Notes under the pieces: generated by a model | Seen by the model: the letters and a program-made list of their open reading frames with translations, nothing else | The model's database searches: none | Told to the model about the DNA's origin: nothing | DNA from: Chryseobacterium sediminis | Lineage (GTDB): Bacteria > Bacteroidota > Bacteroidia > Flavobacteriales > Weeksellaceae | Assembly (NCBI RefSeq): GCF_008386505.1 | Contig: NZ_VUNZ01000001.1 | Coordinates: forward strand, 558,001 to 622,000 | Length of the DNA stretch: 64,000 bases | Reading direction: 5' to 3' | Program-made: the position numbers and the translations under genes | Part shown: piece after piece, positions 18,638 through 27,492 of the stretch | Position numbering within the stretch: position 1 is the first letter of the stretch | Layout: each line of letters starts with the position of its first letter

Positions 18638-18669
18638 AAAAAGAAGCCCCAATTACGGGGCTTTTTTTA
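18638..18669. terminator. Terminator
   Basis: Stem AAGCCCC / GGGGCTT with loop AATTAC and T-run. It closes the thiamine unit and, read from the other side, the alpha/beta hydrolase gene. Confidence 0.85.
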
Positions 18670-18697
18670 TTTCTTATTGGAAAATAAAATGTTCATA

Positions 18698-19519
18698 TTA
18701 AGATTGGATAAATTCCAAAAGATCTTTATTAATAGTTTCATGTTCCGTAGTTGGCATTCCGTGAGGAAAACCTGGGTAGGTAATCAATTTTCCGTTCTTT
18801 AATAATTTCGCTGATTTTATAGCAGAATTTTCGATAGGAACAATCTGATCATCTTCTCCATGCAATACCAAAACAGGAATATCAACAGCTTTCAAATCTT
18901 CTGTGAAATCTGTTTCAGAAAATGCTTTAATACCGTCATAGTGAGCAACAATTCCACCCATCAGTCCTTGTCTCCACCAGTTTCTCTGAATTCCGTCTTT
19001 GATATTGGCACCTTCTCTGTTGTACCCGTAGAAAGGAAACGTCAGATCAAAATAAAACTGGTTTCTGTTGTTCAGAGTCTGCTCTCTGATACCATCAAAA
19101 ACTTCTATTGGAACTCCATCAGGATTGCTCTCACTTTTAACCATAACCGGAGGAACAGCGCTGATTAATACCGCTTTTTTTGCTCTTCCATTAGCATATT
19201 TGTGTACATATCTGATCACTTCACCACCACCTGTAGAGTGTCCTATATGAACAACATCTTTCAAATCAAGAAATTCTACAAGTTCTGCAGCATCGGAAGC
19301 GTATTGTTCAATAGTGTGGTTATAGATATTCTGGCTTGAACGGCCGTGGCCTCTTCTGTCATGGGAAATTACTCTGTAACCTCTCTGTAAGAAAAAGATA
19401 ACCTGTGCATCCCAATCATCAGATGATAATGGCCATCCGTGGTGAAACATTAATACTGGTCCTTGTCCTTGGTCTTTGTAAAAAATCTCAGTTCCGTCTT
19501 TTAATGTTAATGTACTCAT
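18698..19519 (-). CDS. Alpha/beta hydrolase, haloperoxidase/arylesterase type
   Basis: A 273-residue alpha/beta hydrolase. The oxyanion stretch HHGWPLSSDDWD (about 27-38), the nucleophile elbow GHSTGGGEV (Ser near 95), an acid in VLHGEDDQIVP and the catalytic His in FPHGMPTTEH are all present. RRGHGRSSQ is typical of the cofactor-free haloperoxidase/arylesterase group, whose natural reaction is ester or perhydrolysis rather than true halogenation. It appears to be monocistronic. A TACATTTG -7 element lies about 66 bp upstream on the minus strand (19585-19592). Confidence 0.88.
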   Translation of the reverse strand: MSTLTLKDGTEIFYKDQGQGPVLMFHHGWPLSSDDWDAQVIFFLQRGYRVISHDRRGHGRSSQNIYNHTIEQYASDAAELVEFLDLKDVVHIGHSTGGGEVIRYVHKYANGRAKKAVLISAVPPVMVKSESNPDGVPIEVFDGIREQTLNNRNQFYFDLTFPFYGYNREGANIKDGIQRNWWRQGLMGGIVAHYDGIKAFSETDFTEDLKAVDIPVLVLHGEDDQIVPIENSAIKSAKLLKNGKLITYPGFPHGMPTTEHETINKDLLEFIQS

Positions 19520-19584
19520 AGTTTTAAATTTTTAATATTAATGATTAATTTGTATAATAATTTTTTGTTGTCTTGATTCTTTAG

Positions 19585-19592
19585 CAAATGTA
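19585..19592 (-). promoter_or_regulatory. Candidate -7 element of alpha/beta hydrolase gene
   Basis: CAAATGTA on the plus strand reads TACATTTG on the minus strand, a match to TAnnTTTG. No good -33 element is visible. Confidence 0.4.
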
Positions 19593-19712
19593 AGACAGTT
19601 ATTGTTCACTGAAATTAATCTAGTTTAATTTCGTTCATATTTAATAAAAAATTTTTATTGGAATATCTGATCTGTTTTTCTCTGCATTCTTTTGGAGAAC
19701 CAAATTTTTACA

Positions 19713-19748
19713 GAAAAGGCACTAACCAAAGATAGTTAATGCCTTTTT
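19713..19748. terminator. Probable terminator
   Basis: Stem AAAAGGCA-TAAC / GTTA-TGCCTTTT with short T-tracts. It lies after the end of the minus-strand phzF-like gene. Confidence 0.6.
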
Positions 19749-19808
19749 ACTGTTATTCCAATATACCCTTCTTCAGAACGAGTTGTTTGACTATTGATTG
19801 AGATTATA

Positions 19809-20597
19809 TTATTCTATCCACAGATATCCCATAGAATACGTTTTGGCTTTACCGGCCACAATAACTCTTTCATTTTTGTTTTCGCAATAAAGCTGTCCGC
19901 CTCTTTCAGACAGCTGACGGGCAAAAAGCATATCTTTTCCTAACCTTGAAGACCAGAACGGAATGAGCGAACAGTGTGCAGAACCGGTTACAGGATCTTC
20001 GAGAATAGATGATTGCGGAGTAAAATACCTTGAGACAAAATCACTGTCTGTACCGGCTGCCGTCACAACAAGACCGCCGGGATCCAGATTGATGAGGTCA
20101 AAAACAGATCTTTCAATTTTTATATCTTTAATGTCATCCTCAGAATCATACACGAGGATATAATCTCTGGATTTGAAAACTTCTTTGGGCTGTATATTGA
20201 GTGATCTGGATAGGGTGTCCGGAAGAACAGCTGCTTCGGGCATTCTTGAAGGAAAGTCCATATAGTAAACACCATCTTTAACGTCAACCGTTAATTCTCC
20301 GCTTTTCGTTTCAAAAACAATAGTATTGCTCTGATAGTTTAATATTGAAATCAGGCAATGTGCTGTGGCAAGAGTAGCATGTCCACATAAGTCCATCTCT
20401 ATTTCAGGCGTAAACCATCTTAGATGAATCGTGCTGCCATTATCGATAAAGAAGGCTGTTTCGGCTACGGCATTTTCGCGGGCAATTTTTAGAAGTAGCT
20501 CATCGGGCAGCCAGTTTTTTAAAGGAACGACACATGCAGGATTTCCATGGAAAATTTTCTCAGTAAATGCATCTATCTGATATAATTCTAACTTCAT
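19809..20597 (-). CDS. PhzF family isomerase-like protein
   Basis: A 262-residue protein of the PhzF/diaminopimelate-epimerase fold. The signature start LYQIDAFTEKIFHGNPACVVPL (4-25) is followed by the catalytic Glu in RENAVAETAFF, then GHATLATAHCL and the C-terminal SILEDPVTGSAHCSLIPFWS with G-S-A-H-C. PhzF acts in phenazine synthesis in pseudomonads, but no other phz gene lies here. This copy is one of the widespread PhzF-like enzymes of unknown substrate. Family assignment is firm, reaction unknown. Confidence 0.85.
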   Translation of the reverse strand: MKLELYQIDAFTEKIFHGNPACVVPLKNWLPDELLLKIARENAVAETAFFIDNGSTIHLRWFTPEIEMDLCGHATLATAHCLISILNYQSNTIVFETKSGELTVDVKDGVYYMDFPSRMPEAAVLPDTLSRSLNIQPKEVFKSRDYILVYDSEDDIKDIKIERSVFDLINLDPGGLVVTAAGTDSDFVSRYFTPQSSILEDPVTGSAHCSLIPFWSSRLGKDMLFARQLSERGGQLYCENKNERVIVAGKAKTYSMGYLWIE

Positions 20598-20662
20598 GAT
20601 TGATAAAAATTTCTGTCTGTAACGAAGGTACTCTATTTTTCAGACAATGGTTGATAGATTGA

Positions 20663-22279
20663 TCATTCTTCTGTTTTTTCTTTTTTCAGCTGACTGATAA
20701 AATATGAAGGACTCACACCTGTTTCTTTTTTAAATATGACTGCAAAAACTTCTCTTGAAGAGAAACCACAAGCTTCTGCCAGATAACTTATTTTATATTC
20801 TCTGAAGATAGGAGTGTCATATAACTTATTTGTAATGAATTGAATCCGAAGCCCATTAATGTAATTGTTGAAGCTTTTATTTTTATATTGTTTGATAATC
20901 TCCGAAAGATATCTTGGGTTGGTAGCAAGCGAATTGGATAAAGAGGTGAGTGTCAGATCTTTTTTCAGAAACTTTTCAGATTTTTCAAATTTTGAAAGTT
21001 TATTGAGTAATAACGCTGTAGTTTCTTCTGATATGATGAGGTTATTTTCCTGCTTGATTTCAGTGGGTTGATGATCAGGTGTCTCAGGTGTCTGATTTTC
21101 TGTTTTGAGCTTCTCAATAATTGTTTCATATCGCTGATGAAGCTTATTTTGATTTCGTTTCCAATACCACCATCCTCCTGCAACAAGAACTAATGCAATG
21201 ATAAAAACAACAACAGTGAACTGTAAGATATTATTCTGATAAGTTTTATCTTTTTGCTGGCTTATTTTTTTTATAGTTTTGTCAGCAGACATCTTATTGG
21301 AATGCGCTAAACTATCGCTAAGGTTTGAATAAAGAGCCATATATTTAATAGTAGAATCTTTATTTTTAAGACTTTCAAAAGAATTGGTCAGAGTAGCGTA
21401 TGCCGCCACTCTGCTGGCAGGAGAATGTGTTCTCTTTTCTAATTGTAGTACTTCCTGTGCATATTCAATGGCTTCTGTATTTTTACCCTGTTCTGAATAG
21501 AAGTGTCCCAAATAATTTAATATAGGAATTTTATCGACTTTCATCTGGGTAAATTTCCTTTGATTCAGGATATTTAATGATTTTTGCAGGTATTCTTCAG
21601 CAATATCCAGTCTTTTGGGATTTGAAATCATGGCATAATACATTCCTATATTCATATAAAGATAAGAGATCATGTCATACTTTTCATCTGTTTGCCGGGT
21701 ATTCTCAATATCCCTTATTTTTTCTGCTTCCTGCAGGCTCTTTTTGAAATACAATAAAATAGTATCCTGATGGGCTTTTTTAGGAATATAATAACCGGAT
21801 GTTAAACCCTGATAGATATGGGCTCTGTTAAAATGTTTTTTGTTTTCATCGGTGAGTTTATTGACAAAATATTCTGCTTTACGAAGTTCTTTATAATTTT
21901 CATCAAAAAGGCCAAGTGCCGAAAGAGCGGTCCCTCTCTCAATATATGCCATCGCAATAGATTCATTATCATCAGCTTCTTTGGCGGCCTTTTCTAATTC
22001 ATATGAGTATTCAATAGATTTTTCATTTTCACCAATATTATAATAGAGTATCATTAAGTTCTTTCCGCTTGTAAGGATAGATTTTTTGTCACCAATGTCT
22101 TTAGCATCTTTGAAAATCTGCAAATAAAGCTGAATCCTTTTCTTGGGATCAAGAGATATGTTTTTAGCTGATGCTAATTTCTTTTCGATACTTTGTTTTG
22201 TAATGGTCCGGTTATCTATTTGGGCGTGATAAAAACCGAAAATGATACAGGTGAATAAAAGAATAATGTTGTTTTTCAT
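20663..22279 (-). CDS. TPR-containing membrane AraC-family regulator
   Basis: A 538-residue sensor-regulator. The N-terminus is a signal peptide (IILLFTCIIFGFYHAQ), followed by about 300 residues of TPR-like helices (ENEKSIEYSYELEKAAKEAD; EYLQKSLNILNQRKF; GKNTEAIEYAQEVLQLEKR). A single transmembrane helix lies near 353-371 (FTVVVFIIALVLVAGGWWYW). The cytosolic C-terminus is an AraC-type double helix-turn-helix (NNYINGLRIQFITNKLYD; ISYLAEACGFSSREVFAVIFKKETGVSP). The periplasmic TPR part is likely a sensor. This layout is common in Flavobacteriia. Targets are unknown; the neighbouring phzF-like gene is one possibility. Confidence 0.88.
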   Translation of the reverse strand: MKNNIILLFTCIIFGFYHAQIDNRTITKQSIEKKLASAKNISLDPKKRIQLYLQIFKDAKDIGDKKSILTSGKNLMILYYNIGENEKSIEYSYELEKAAKEADDNESIAMAYIERGTALSALGLFDENYKELRKAEYFVNKLTDENKKHFNRAHIYQGLTSGYYIPKKAHQDTILLYFKKSLQEAEKIRDIENTRQTDEKYDMISYLYMNIGMYYAMISNPKRLDIAEEYLQKSLNILNQRKFTQMKVDKIPILNYLGHFYSEQGKNTEAIEYAQEVLQLEKRTHSPASRVAAYATLTNSFESLKNKDSTIKYMALYSNLSDSLAHSNKMSADKTIKKISQQKDKTYQNNILQFTVVVFIIALVLVAGGWWYWKRNQNKLHQRYETIIEKLKTENQTPETPDHQPTEIKQENNLIISEETTALLLNKLSKFEKSEKFLKKDLTLTSLSNSLATNPRYLSEIIKQYKNKSFNNYINGLRIQFITNKLYDTPIFREYKISYLAEACGFSSREVFAVIFKKETGVSPSYFISQLKKEKTEE

Positions 22280-22844
22280 CCTAAATTAAGTTGTTTTTTC
22301 TGTTTGCAATTTTAGCGCTATTTTAAGTATTTATCTGTCATTTAAATGTAATTATTTCGGAAATTATAATGCTGTTTTTTATGATAAATATTTGATTATT
22401 AATTTTATATGTGTTGGTTGGCGTTTTCATACTTTGTGCCTTTCTTTTATTCTATTAAATGATTTTAGCGTTGGGTTTTACCTTAAAATCTTTCCTTCAA
22501 CAGATTTTCAGACATCAAAAGATAGCTGGATTGCTGATGAAAAGTATGTATTTATTGTTCAAAAAAGATTCTCAATCACAAAAGTTTAACGAACGTCAAA
22601 TAGCAGTATAATATGAATGTCTTAAGGCATCTTTTTTCAGTAATATAAACCGAATTTCTTACTACACACATTTATTTGGCATATACCAATCATCTACATT
22701 TGCGATTGAAGAATGCTGTATGCACCGATAAGGATTTTAAAAATTAAATCTAAATATATAAGGATAAAGCAGCCTTTGGTATGAACACAAAACTCTAAAC
22801 AAAAACCTGAATGATGAAAAAAATAACTTTAAAAGCCTTCCGCT
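22280..22844. other. Intergenic region upstream of HTH/C1q unit
   Basis: 565 bp, very AT-rich. The only clear signal is a promoter-like pair at 22675-22702. A possible 65-codon frame at 22392-22589 has no family features, and I do not call it a gene. Confidence 0.5.
22675..22702 (+). promoter_or_regulatory. Candidate promoter of HTH/C1q operon
   Basis: TTTG (22675-22678) and TACATTTG (22695-22702), 16 bp apart, about 140 bp before the first helix-turn-helix gene. The long leader could carry further regulation. Confidence 0.45.
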
Positions 22845-23282
22845 ATGATCCTGGACCTTAAAAACATTCATATAGGGTCTCTGATAAAACAACGTATCGA
22901 AGAAATAAACATCAATGTACTTCGGATATGTAAATTTCTGAAATGTACAGAAGACGAATTGAACTCTATGTTATCAGAAAAGTCTTTGGATTCTGAAATA
23001 ATCTTGAAACTAAGTACACTGCTGGAATATGATTTTTTCAGACTTTATTCCCAGTATCTGATCCTTTATGCTCCTCAAACGATTTCAATAGACCCTGAAA
23101 AGAAAACCGCTCTTCCTCAATACCGGAAAAATATATACACAAAAGAGATGGTAGACTTTATTTTGGAACAAATTGAAAATGGAAGTAAAACACAAATGCA
23201 AATCGTAAAGGAGTATAGAATTCCGAGATCTACTTTGTATAAATGGGTGAACAAATATGCACAATCAAAAAAGAAAGAGTAA
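22845..23282 (+). CDS. Small DNA-binding protein with C-terminal helix-turn-helix
   Basis: A 145-residue protein. The first half (RICKFLKCTEDELNSMLSEKSLDSEIILKLSTLLEYDFFRLYSQYL) resembles an Xre-like helical domain. The C-terminus (YTKEMVDFILEQIENGSKTQMQIVKEYRIPRSTLYKWVNKYA) is a Hin/IS3-type helix-turn-helix. Such proteins are often labelled transposase, but there is no DDE domain and no inverted repeat here, so a regulatory role is more likely. The next gene has a related layout and starts 4 bp after this stop. Both precede three secreted C1q-like genes in the same direction. Confidence 0.7.
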   Translation: MILDLKNIHIGSLIKQRIEEININVLRICKFLKCTEDELNSMLSEKSLDSEIILKLSTLLEYDFFRLYSQYLILYAPQTISIDPEKKTALPQYRKNIYTKEMVDFILEQIENGSKTQMQIVKEYRIPRSTLYKWVNKYAQSKKKE

Positions 23283-23286
23283 TTAC

Positions 23287-23610
23287 ATGAAGAACACACC
23301 TGATTATAAAAAAATTTTTAATGATATAATCAACATAAAATTCCCGGAAAAAAAAGAAATATGCAGCCATTTATTAGCTAAATCAAATTTAACGGTACTT
23401 GATATTATAGACCTTAATGAGCTTCTTTTCAGAAACAGTTCTAAAGAAAACAGCATTTTTAACCAGAAGCACCGCTCTTATAATAAATCTGTGATTTATC
23501 AGATATTAGAATATCAGAAAAAGAACCGGCTGAACAATTCCCAACTTGCCGGACATTTTAAATTAAGCAGAAATACGGTTACTAAATGGAAAAGTCTCTT
23601 TCCGATCTAA
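23287..23610 (+). CDS. Small helix-turn-helix protein, partner of preceding gene
   Basis: A 107-residue protein starting at MKNTPDYKKIF. An earlier in-frame ATG at 23257 would overlap the upstream gene by 26 bp, so I chose 23287. The C-terminus reads ILEYQKKNRLNNSQLAGHFKLSRNTVTKWKSLF, a compact helix-turn-helix of the same kind as the preceding protein. The N-terminal half has no motif I recognise. It sits between the first HTH gene and the C1q-like tandem with only 19 bp to the latter, so it is probably in the same transcript. Confidence 0.65.
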   Translation: MKNTPDYKKIFNDIINIKFPEKKEICSHLLAKSNLTVLDIIDLNELLFRNSSKENSIFNQKHRSYNKSVIYQILEYQKKNRLNNSQLAGHFKLSRNTVTKWKSLFPI

Positions 23611-23629
23611 TTTAAAAAATATAAAACAG

Positions 23630-24529
23630 ATGAATAAAAAAATGATCATAGTAATAGTGGTGGGAATACACGGTTTTTTTTCTCCTGCTGTTGCCCAAAC
23701 AGGGATAGGAACATCAAATCCACAAGGTATTTTACATGTAGATGGTGCCAGAGATAATGTCGCCACCGGAATTCCAACAGCCAGCCAGGCCGCAAACGAT
23801 GTTATTATCAACAAGACTACAGGTTTTTTAGGGCTGGGAGTTCTTCAACCTAAAGTAAAGCTTGATACGAGATCTGCGGGCCTGGAAAATGCTCTGGGTT
23901 TAAATACAACTACGATGAGTGCAGCTTCGGCAGGAGCGGGAGCAGTGCGGTACGATGTCATCAATGCACCTGTAGGAGCAAAAATTGAAGTATCAGATGG
24001 CTCTGTGTGGAGTAAAGCCTATATTGCCCCTCAGAAGTCGGTTGTAGTGGCACGTAAAATTACAAGCCAGTCAATAACACAGGGTTCTGCGACCAATATT
24101 GGTAATTGGAATGTGGTACGTGATATGAGCAATAGTTTTGATGCCACTTTAGGAGTTTTTACAGCTCCCCGCGATGGTACGTATACCTTTTTATTAACTT
24201 ATAATTTTAATGGAGTAGTCATTAATGATGGTTCCAGGGTTGAATCACAGTTTTACAATACCACAACAAACACTGTTCTGGCGAGTGTTTATAAAACCTT
24301 CGGACAATCGATGACAGGCACTCCTGATGATGCTAATGCAACCCGGTCTACACAAGCCGGAGGATCAAGTACAGTTACCCTTACGTTAAGTTCCGGTACA
24401 AAAGTAGTGACGAGGCTTTGGCATAATCTCATTTCGAGCGGAGCCGTTACACTCAGAGTCACAAGTAATTCTACAGATCCCACTAATCCGGATGATGGGT
24501 TTAATAATTTAACAATTATCGAACATTAA
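23630..24529 (+). CDS. Secreted protein with C1q/TNF-like C-terminal domain (copy 1)
   Basis: A 299-residue exported protein. Signal peptide to about residue 23 (HGFFSPAVAQ). The N-terminal section has the G-I-G-T-x-x-P-x-x-x-L-H-V-D pattern (TGIGTSNPQGILHVDGA) found in many Bacteroidota surface or tail-fibre-like proteins. The last 150 residues contain GVFTAPRDGTYTFLLTYNF, the hallmark of a C1q/TNF jelly-roll. The end is LTIIEH. It is the first of three tandem paralogues that share layout but little exact sequence. A surface or extracellular binding role is inferred from the fold only. Confidence 0.72.
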   Translation: MNKKMIIVIVVGIHGFFSPAVAQTGIGTSNPQGILHVDGARDNVATGIPTASQAANDVIINKTTGFLGLGVLQPKVKLDTRSAGLENALGLNTTTMSAASAGAGAVRYDVINAPVGAKIEVSDGSVWSKAYIAPQKSVVVARKITSQSITQGSATNIGNWNVVRDMSNSFDATLGVFTAPRDGTYTFLLTYNFNGVVINDGSRVESQFYNTTTNTVLASVYKTFGQSMTGTPDDANATRSTQAGGSSTVTLTLSSGTKVVTRLWHNLISSGAVTLRVTSNSTDPTNPDDGFNNLTIIEH

Positions 24530-24540
24530 AAAAATTCAAT

Positions 24541-25395
24541 ATGATGAAAAAGAATAGAAGTTTACCCTATACATTGCTTGCATATATTTTATGTTTTTCC
24601 TCCGGTAATCTCTTTGCACAGGTAGGTATTTTTACTCATAACCCTGCACAGACTTTACATATAGATGCTGCAAAAGACAACGGTAATACACCGGATGCTT
24701 TGAAATTATCTAATGATATCGTTGTAAGCGCAACAGGCAACATGGGAATCGGACTGCTGAATCCTATTACCAAACTTGATCTTCGTTCTGCAGATAATAA
24801 AGGAATTATAGGGGTGGGAACAAGTGTGCAAACACCAGTCGAGGCCGGTGCAGGTGCTATACGTTATAATACAGGTGGGTTTTTAGAATACTCAGATGGA
24901 GAACAGTGGATTGCTCTTCCTCTTACGGCACCAACCAAGGCTCTTGTGAATGCCAATAAAACCTCTGCGCAAAGTATTGGGAATAATACAACTACCACAA
25001 TATCAGGCTGGAATGAGACCGTAGATTTAGGGACAGCAGTTCCCAATGGAGATTTTGATCCTTCCAATGGTACTTTTACAGCTCCCCGAGACGGATTTTA
25101 TCTGGTATCGTTTAATATTACGCTAGCGAGTGGAAACATCCCTAAAAATACATTTATAGAAACGGCAATTGAAAGTAATCAGAGCGCTGAGAATATTCCC
25201 ATATTTAAAACATTAAACTCTTATCCTGCATTTCAGGCAGGAGCAGTAAGCAATTTTATTAGTGGAAACTGTAATGCCATTTTCAATCTGAAGACAGGTA
25301 ACACAATTAAATTCAGTGTTAAACATAATTTAGGTACTGCAAGAAATACCTTAAATGATGGGAAATTAAATAATTTAAGTATTAGTGAGCTATAA
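24541..25395 (+). CDS. Secreted protein with C1q/TNF-like C-terminal domain (copy 2)
   Basis: A 284-residue paralogue of the preceding gene. It has a signal peptide to about residue 26 (SGNLFAQ), the segment VGIFTHNPAQTLHIDAAKDN, a middle stretch (GAGAIRYNTGGFLEYSDGEQW) shared by all three copies, then a C1q-like domain with GTFTAPRDGFYLVSFNITL. It ends LSISEL. It starts 11 bp after copy 1. Divergence between the copies is high, so the duplication is old or the proteins have different ligands. Confidence 0.72.
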   Translation: MMKKNRSLPYTLLAYILCFSSGNLFAQVGIFTHNPAQTLHIDAAKDNGNTPDALKLSNDIVVSATGNMGIGLLNPITKLDLRSADNKGIIGVGTSVQTPVEAGAGAIRYNTGGFLEYSDGEQWIALPLTAPTKALVNANKTSAQSIGNNTTTTISGWNETVDLGTAVPNGDFDPSNGTFTAPRDGFYLVSFNITLASGNIPKNTFIETAIESNQSAENIPIFKTLNSYPAFQAGAVSNFISGNCNAIFNLKTGNTIKFSVKHNLGTARNTLNDGKLNNLSISEL

Positions 25396-25402
25396 AAATA
25401 AC

Positions 25403-26314
25403 ATGATGATACAACTATATAAAATCAAAGAAACATCCTTAATGTTCACTCTTCTGCTTTTAGGAGTGTTCCATGTTAATGCACAAATAGGATTTGGAGT
25501 AGGAAATCCGGCAAATCCCGTTGAAATCAATACTGATGCCGGGAAGGTTGTTATAGATAATACGGGTAGATTGGGAGTATTGGTTTCCAGCCCCAAGGTT
25601 GCTGTAGATTTGCGCAGTGGAAATAATGGTTCAGTAGCGATAGGCAATACAGATAAAACGGCCAGCCAGGCTGGGGCAGGGGCTTTAAGGTATGTTGCAA
25701 GTCCCGCTATTGGGGTTAAAGGCTATTTAGAATTTTCTGATGGGATAAACTGGGTAAGTTTTTTTCCTAAAGGTAAACCACGTATTGTGGTGATGGCCAA
25801 TAAGGTAACTCAGGATACCTATGTGTTTGAAAGTGCAACCCCTTCAGAAATAGGAACCAAATCCGGTATTGTGCAGCGTAGATCGTCTTATTTAACCAAT
25901 TGGGTAGAAAAACTTGACTCAGATTCAGGAGTGCCTACAAACAATTTTGACCCTGCAACAGGAGAGTTTGTTGCTCCCAGAACCGGAGTATATTTTGCAA
26001 CCTTTACTTTTGCACTGCAGTCCAGTCAGGTTAATACCGGAGGAAATAACCAGACAGAAGCCATTTGGGAGGTCAGAAATCCGGGAGGTACAATTACTCA
26101 AAGGGTAAAAACTAATAACGGATATGCTTCTGATACAGGAGCCAGTCCCAATGCTGTGCCTGTGGGTTCTGCATGTACTGTAAGTGTTTATTTGAACAAA
26201 GGAGACCGGTTAAGACCCTTTACCTGGATTACAGTAGCTTTTGACGGAACAATAAGCCAATTTGATATCTCGGGCAGCGGAGCATACAATTCCCTGACGA
26301 TAGTAGAACAATAG
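25403..26314 (+). CDS. Secreted protein with C1q/TNF-like C-terminal domain (copy 3)
   Basis: Third tandem paralogue, 303 residues from ATG 25403; a GTG at 25385 would overlap copy 2. Signal peptide LLLGVFHVNA. The body has IGFGVGNPANPVEINTDAG, GAGALRYVASPAIGVKGYLEFSDGINW in two pieces, and the C1q-like signature GEFVAPRTGVYFATFTFAL. The C-terminus is SLTIVEQ. It is followed by a terminator hairpin at 26451. The function is unknown. Confidence 0.7.
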   Translation: MMIQLYKIKETSLMFTLLLLGVFHVNAQIGFGVGNPANPVEINTDAGKVVIDNTGRLGVLVSSPKVAVDLRSGNNGSVAIGNTDKTASQAGAGALRYVASPAIGVKGYLEFSDGINWVSFFPKGKPRIVVMANKVTQDTYVFESATPSEIGTKSGIVQRRSSYLTNWVEKLDSDSGVPTNNFDPATGEFVAPRTGVYFATFTFALQSSQVNTGGNNQTEAIWEVRNPGGTITQRVKTNNGYASDTGASPNAVPVGSACTVSVYLNKGDRLRPFTWITVAFDGTISQFDISGSGAYNSLTIVEQ

Positions 26315-26450
26315 TGATATTGATTTATAATTATGTTCTGAAAATATAAATTTTTTATGGGAAATCCTTCTGTCTTGTCATTATTTAACTGACAGCAACT
26401 GACTGATAACCCAAACTTGTATGGACAATACACAAATGTCTTAATATATC

Positions 26451-26490
26451 TTGAGAGGCTTCCTTTTTAGGGAGCCTCTCAAATTATTTT
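26451..26490 (+). terminator. Terminator of HTH/C1q unit
   Basis: Stem TTGAGAGGCT / AGCCTCTCAA with a 12-nt loop, then AAATTATTTTT. Confidence 0.8.
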
Positions 26491-26788
26491 TATCTGTTAT
26501 TACTGAATTCCTGATTTTTAATAAAATATCTTCTGTTATGAAATTTTATTAAATGTGCATTATGCATTTTTTAAATTTTGTAAAATAATAATGAATTATT
26601 ATAAAACATAAAGCAAAAAAACAAACCATATTCAGTAAAATTTTATAATAAAAATATCATATTTTTCACTTGTTTTTTTTAACCCTTTACCAATCCTCAG
26701 TAATTAAAAATCCCCTATTATAAAGGATTTATGATATTTTAACATACGTTTTATGATCTGAATCATAATGTTTAGACTTGTATTTCAC
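26491..26788. other. AT-rich intergenic stretch
   Basis: About 300 bp with no coding frame, repeat or RNA gene that I can support. Confidence 0.5.
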
Positions 26789-26796
26789 TATATTTG
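26789..26796 (+). promoter_or_regulatory. Candidate -7 element
   Basis: TATATTTG, a perfect TAnnTTTG match. It lies upstream of the decayed small gene at 26872, and its -33 partner is unclear. Confidence 0.35.
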
Positions 26797-26871
26797 GAAT
26801 AATAAAACTAAGCCATGAAATAAGGATAACATAAAAACTTGTTAAACTAAAAATTATTAAAGATTATCAAA

Positions 26872-27033
26872 GATTATGAAGAACTTATTTTCATTAAAAG
26901 GAAAGAGGAAGGACCATATTATAAGGTATTTTAAAAAAAAGATGTACCAATTGATCGAAAAGGGCGACTGGATAATTTTTACAATAAAGAAATGGTACAG
27001 GACAATGACTATATCCTGTTTCATAAGTAATGA
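26872..27033 (+). pseudogene. Probable small decayed gene with in-frame stop
   Basis: Read from 26872, the frame gives DYEELIFIKRKEEGPYYKVF, then TAA at 26932, then KKDVPIDRKGRLDNFYNKEM and VQDNDYILFHK to a stop at 27031-27033. Both halves look like ordinary charged protein sequence in the same frame, as if one codon had become a stop. An overlapping 74-codon frame (26876-27100) has a less natural composition. I do not recognise the family. Confidence 0.3.
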
Positions 27034-27241
27034 TCTGGTTACTTTAATTATCGTAAAGACGAAGGTTACCCCATTTTATGAAAAATATACGGTATTGTAG
27101 CATGGGTATATAATGCTATTCTGGCATATTAGATGAAATTTTTTTTGCCATTTTACCTAAGAAAAACTTTTAGTCTTCGCTTTTACATTTTCCAATATCT
27201 GCCTTTTTATTCCCGGATGTTTCTATGGAGTAGATATATAA

Positions 27242-27370
27242 CTACCTGAAAAAGACCTGATAAACCAGAACAATCCATGCTATTGAACATATCCAGGTGA
27301 TAATCCCGATTAGTTTTACAAGCCAGTCTGAACTTTGAAAAAATAGGCAGTCTTTAATAAATTCTTTCAT
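27242..27370 (-). CDS. Possible small membrane protein (42 aa)
   Basis: The minus strand reads MKEFIKDCLFFQSSDWLVK and then a hydrophobic helix (IGIITWICSIAWIVLVYQVF), ending in R and TAG. The composition fits a one-helix membrane protein. It has no recognised family, so the call rests only on the frame and hydrophobicity. Confidence 0.35.
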   Translation of the reverse strand: MKEFIKDCLFFQSSDWLVKLIGIITWICSIAWIVLVYQVFFR

Positions 27371-27472
27371 ACTTCTAAGATACTTTTATAGAATGTATAT
27401 TGTTTACGGTAATCCGTAATGATTATTTTTTTATTTTAAATCTCTAGTTAGGGAATAATGATTATATTTGGA

Positions 27473-27480
27473 CCTAAACT
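27473..27480 (+). promoter_or_regulatory. Candidate -7 element of GG-leader peptide gene
   Basis: TATATTTG, 12 bp before the start codon, leaving a very short leader. No good -33 is visible. Confidence 0.4.
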
Positions 27481-27492
27481 AAAATCAAAACC

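Noticed and set aside
19809..20597. Phenazine biosynthesis locus
   Set aside because: Only a PhzF-like gene is present; no other phz gene is nearby.
22392..22589. 65-codon plus-strand frame
   Set aside because: No family features and no fitting promoter or start context; it is likely random in AT-rich sequence.
22811..22861. 16-codon frame MMKKITLKAFRYDPGP overlapping the first HTH gene start
   Set aside because: Could be a coupling leader, but nothing beyond an ATG supports it.
22845..23610. Insertion sequence based on transposase-like helix-turn-helix
   Set aside because: No DDE domain, no inverted ends and no target duplication seen.
26876..27100. 74-codon plus-strand frame
   Set aside because: Composition is odd (Lys/Ile/aromatic rich), and the overlapping frame with one stop looks more natural.
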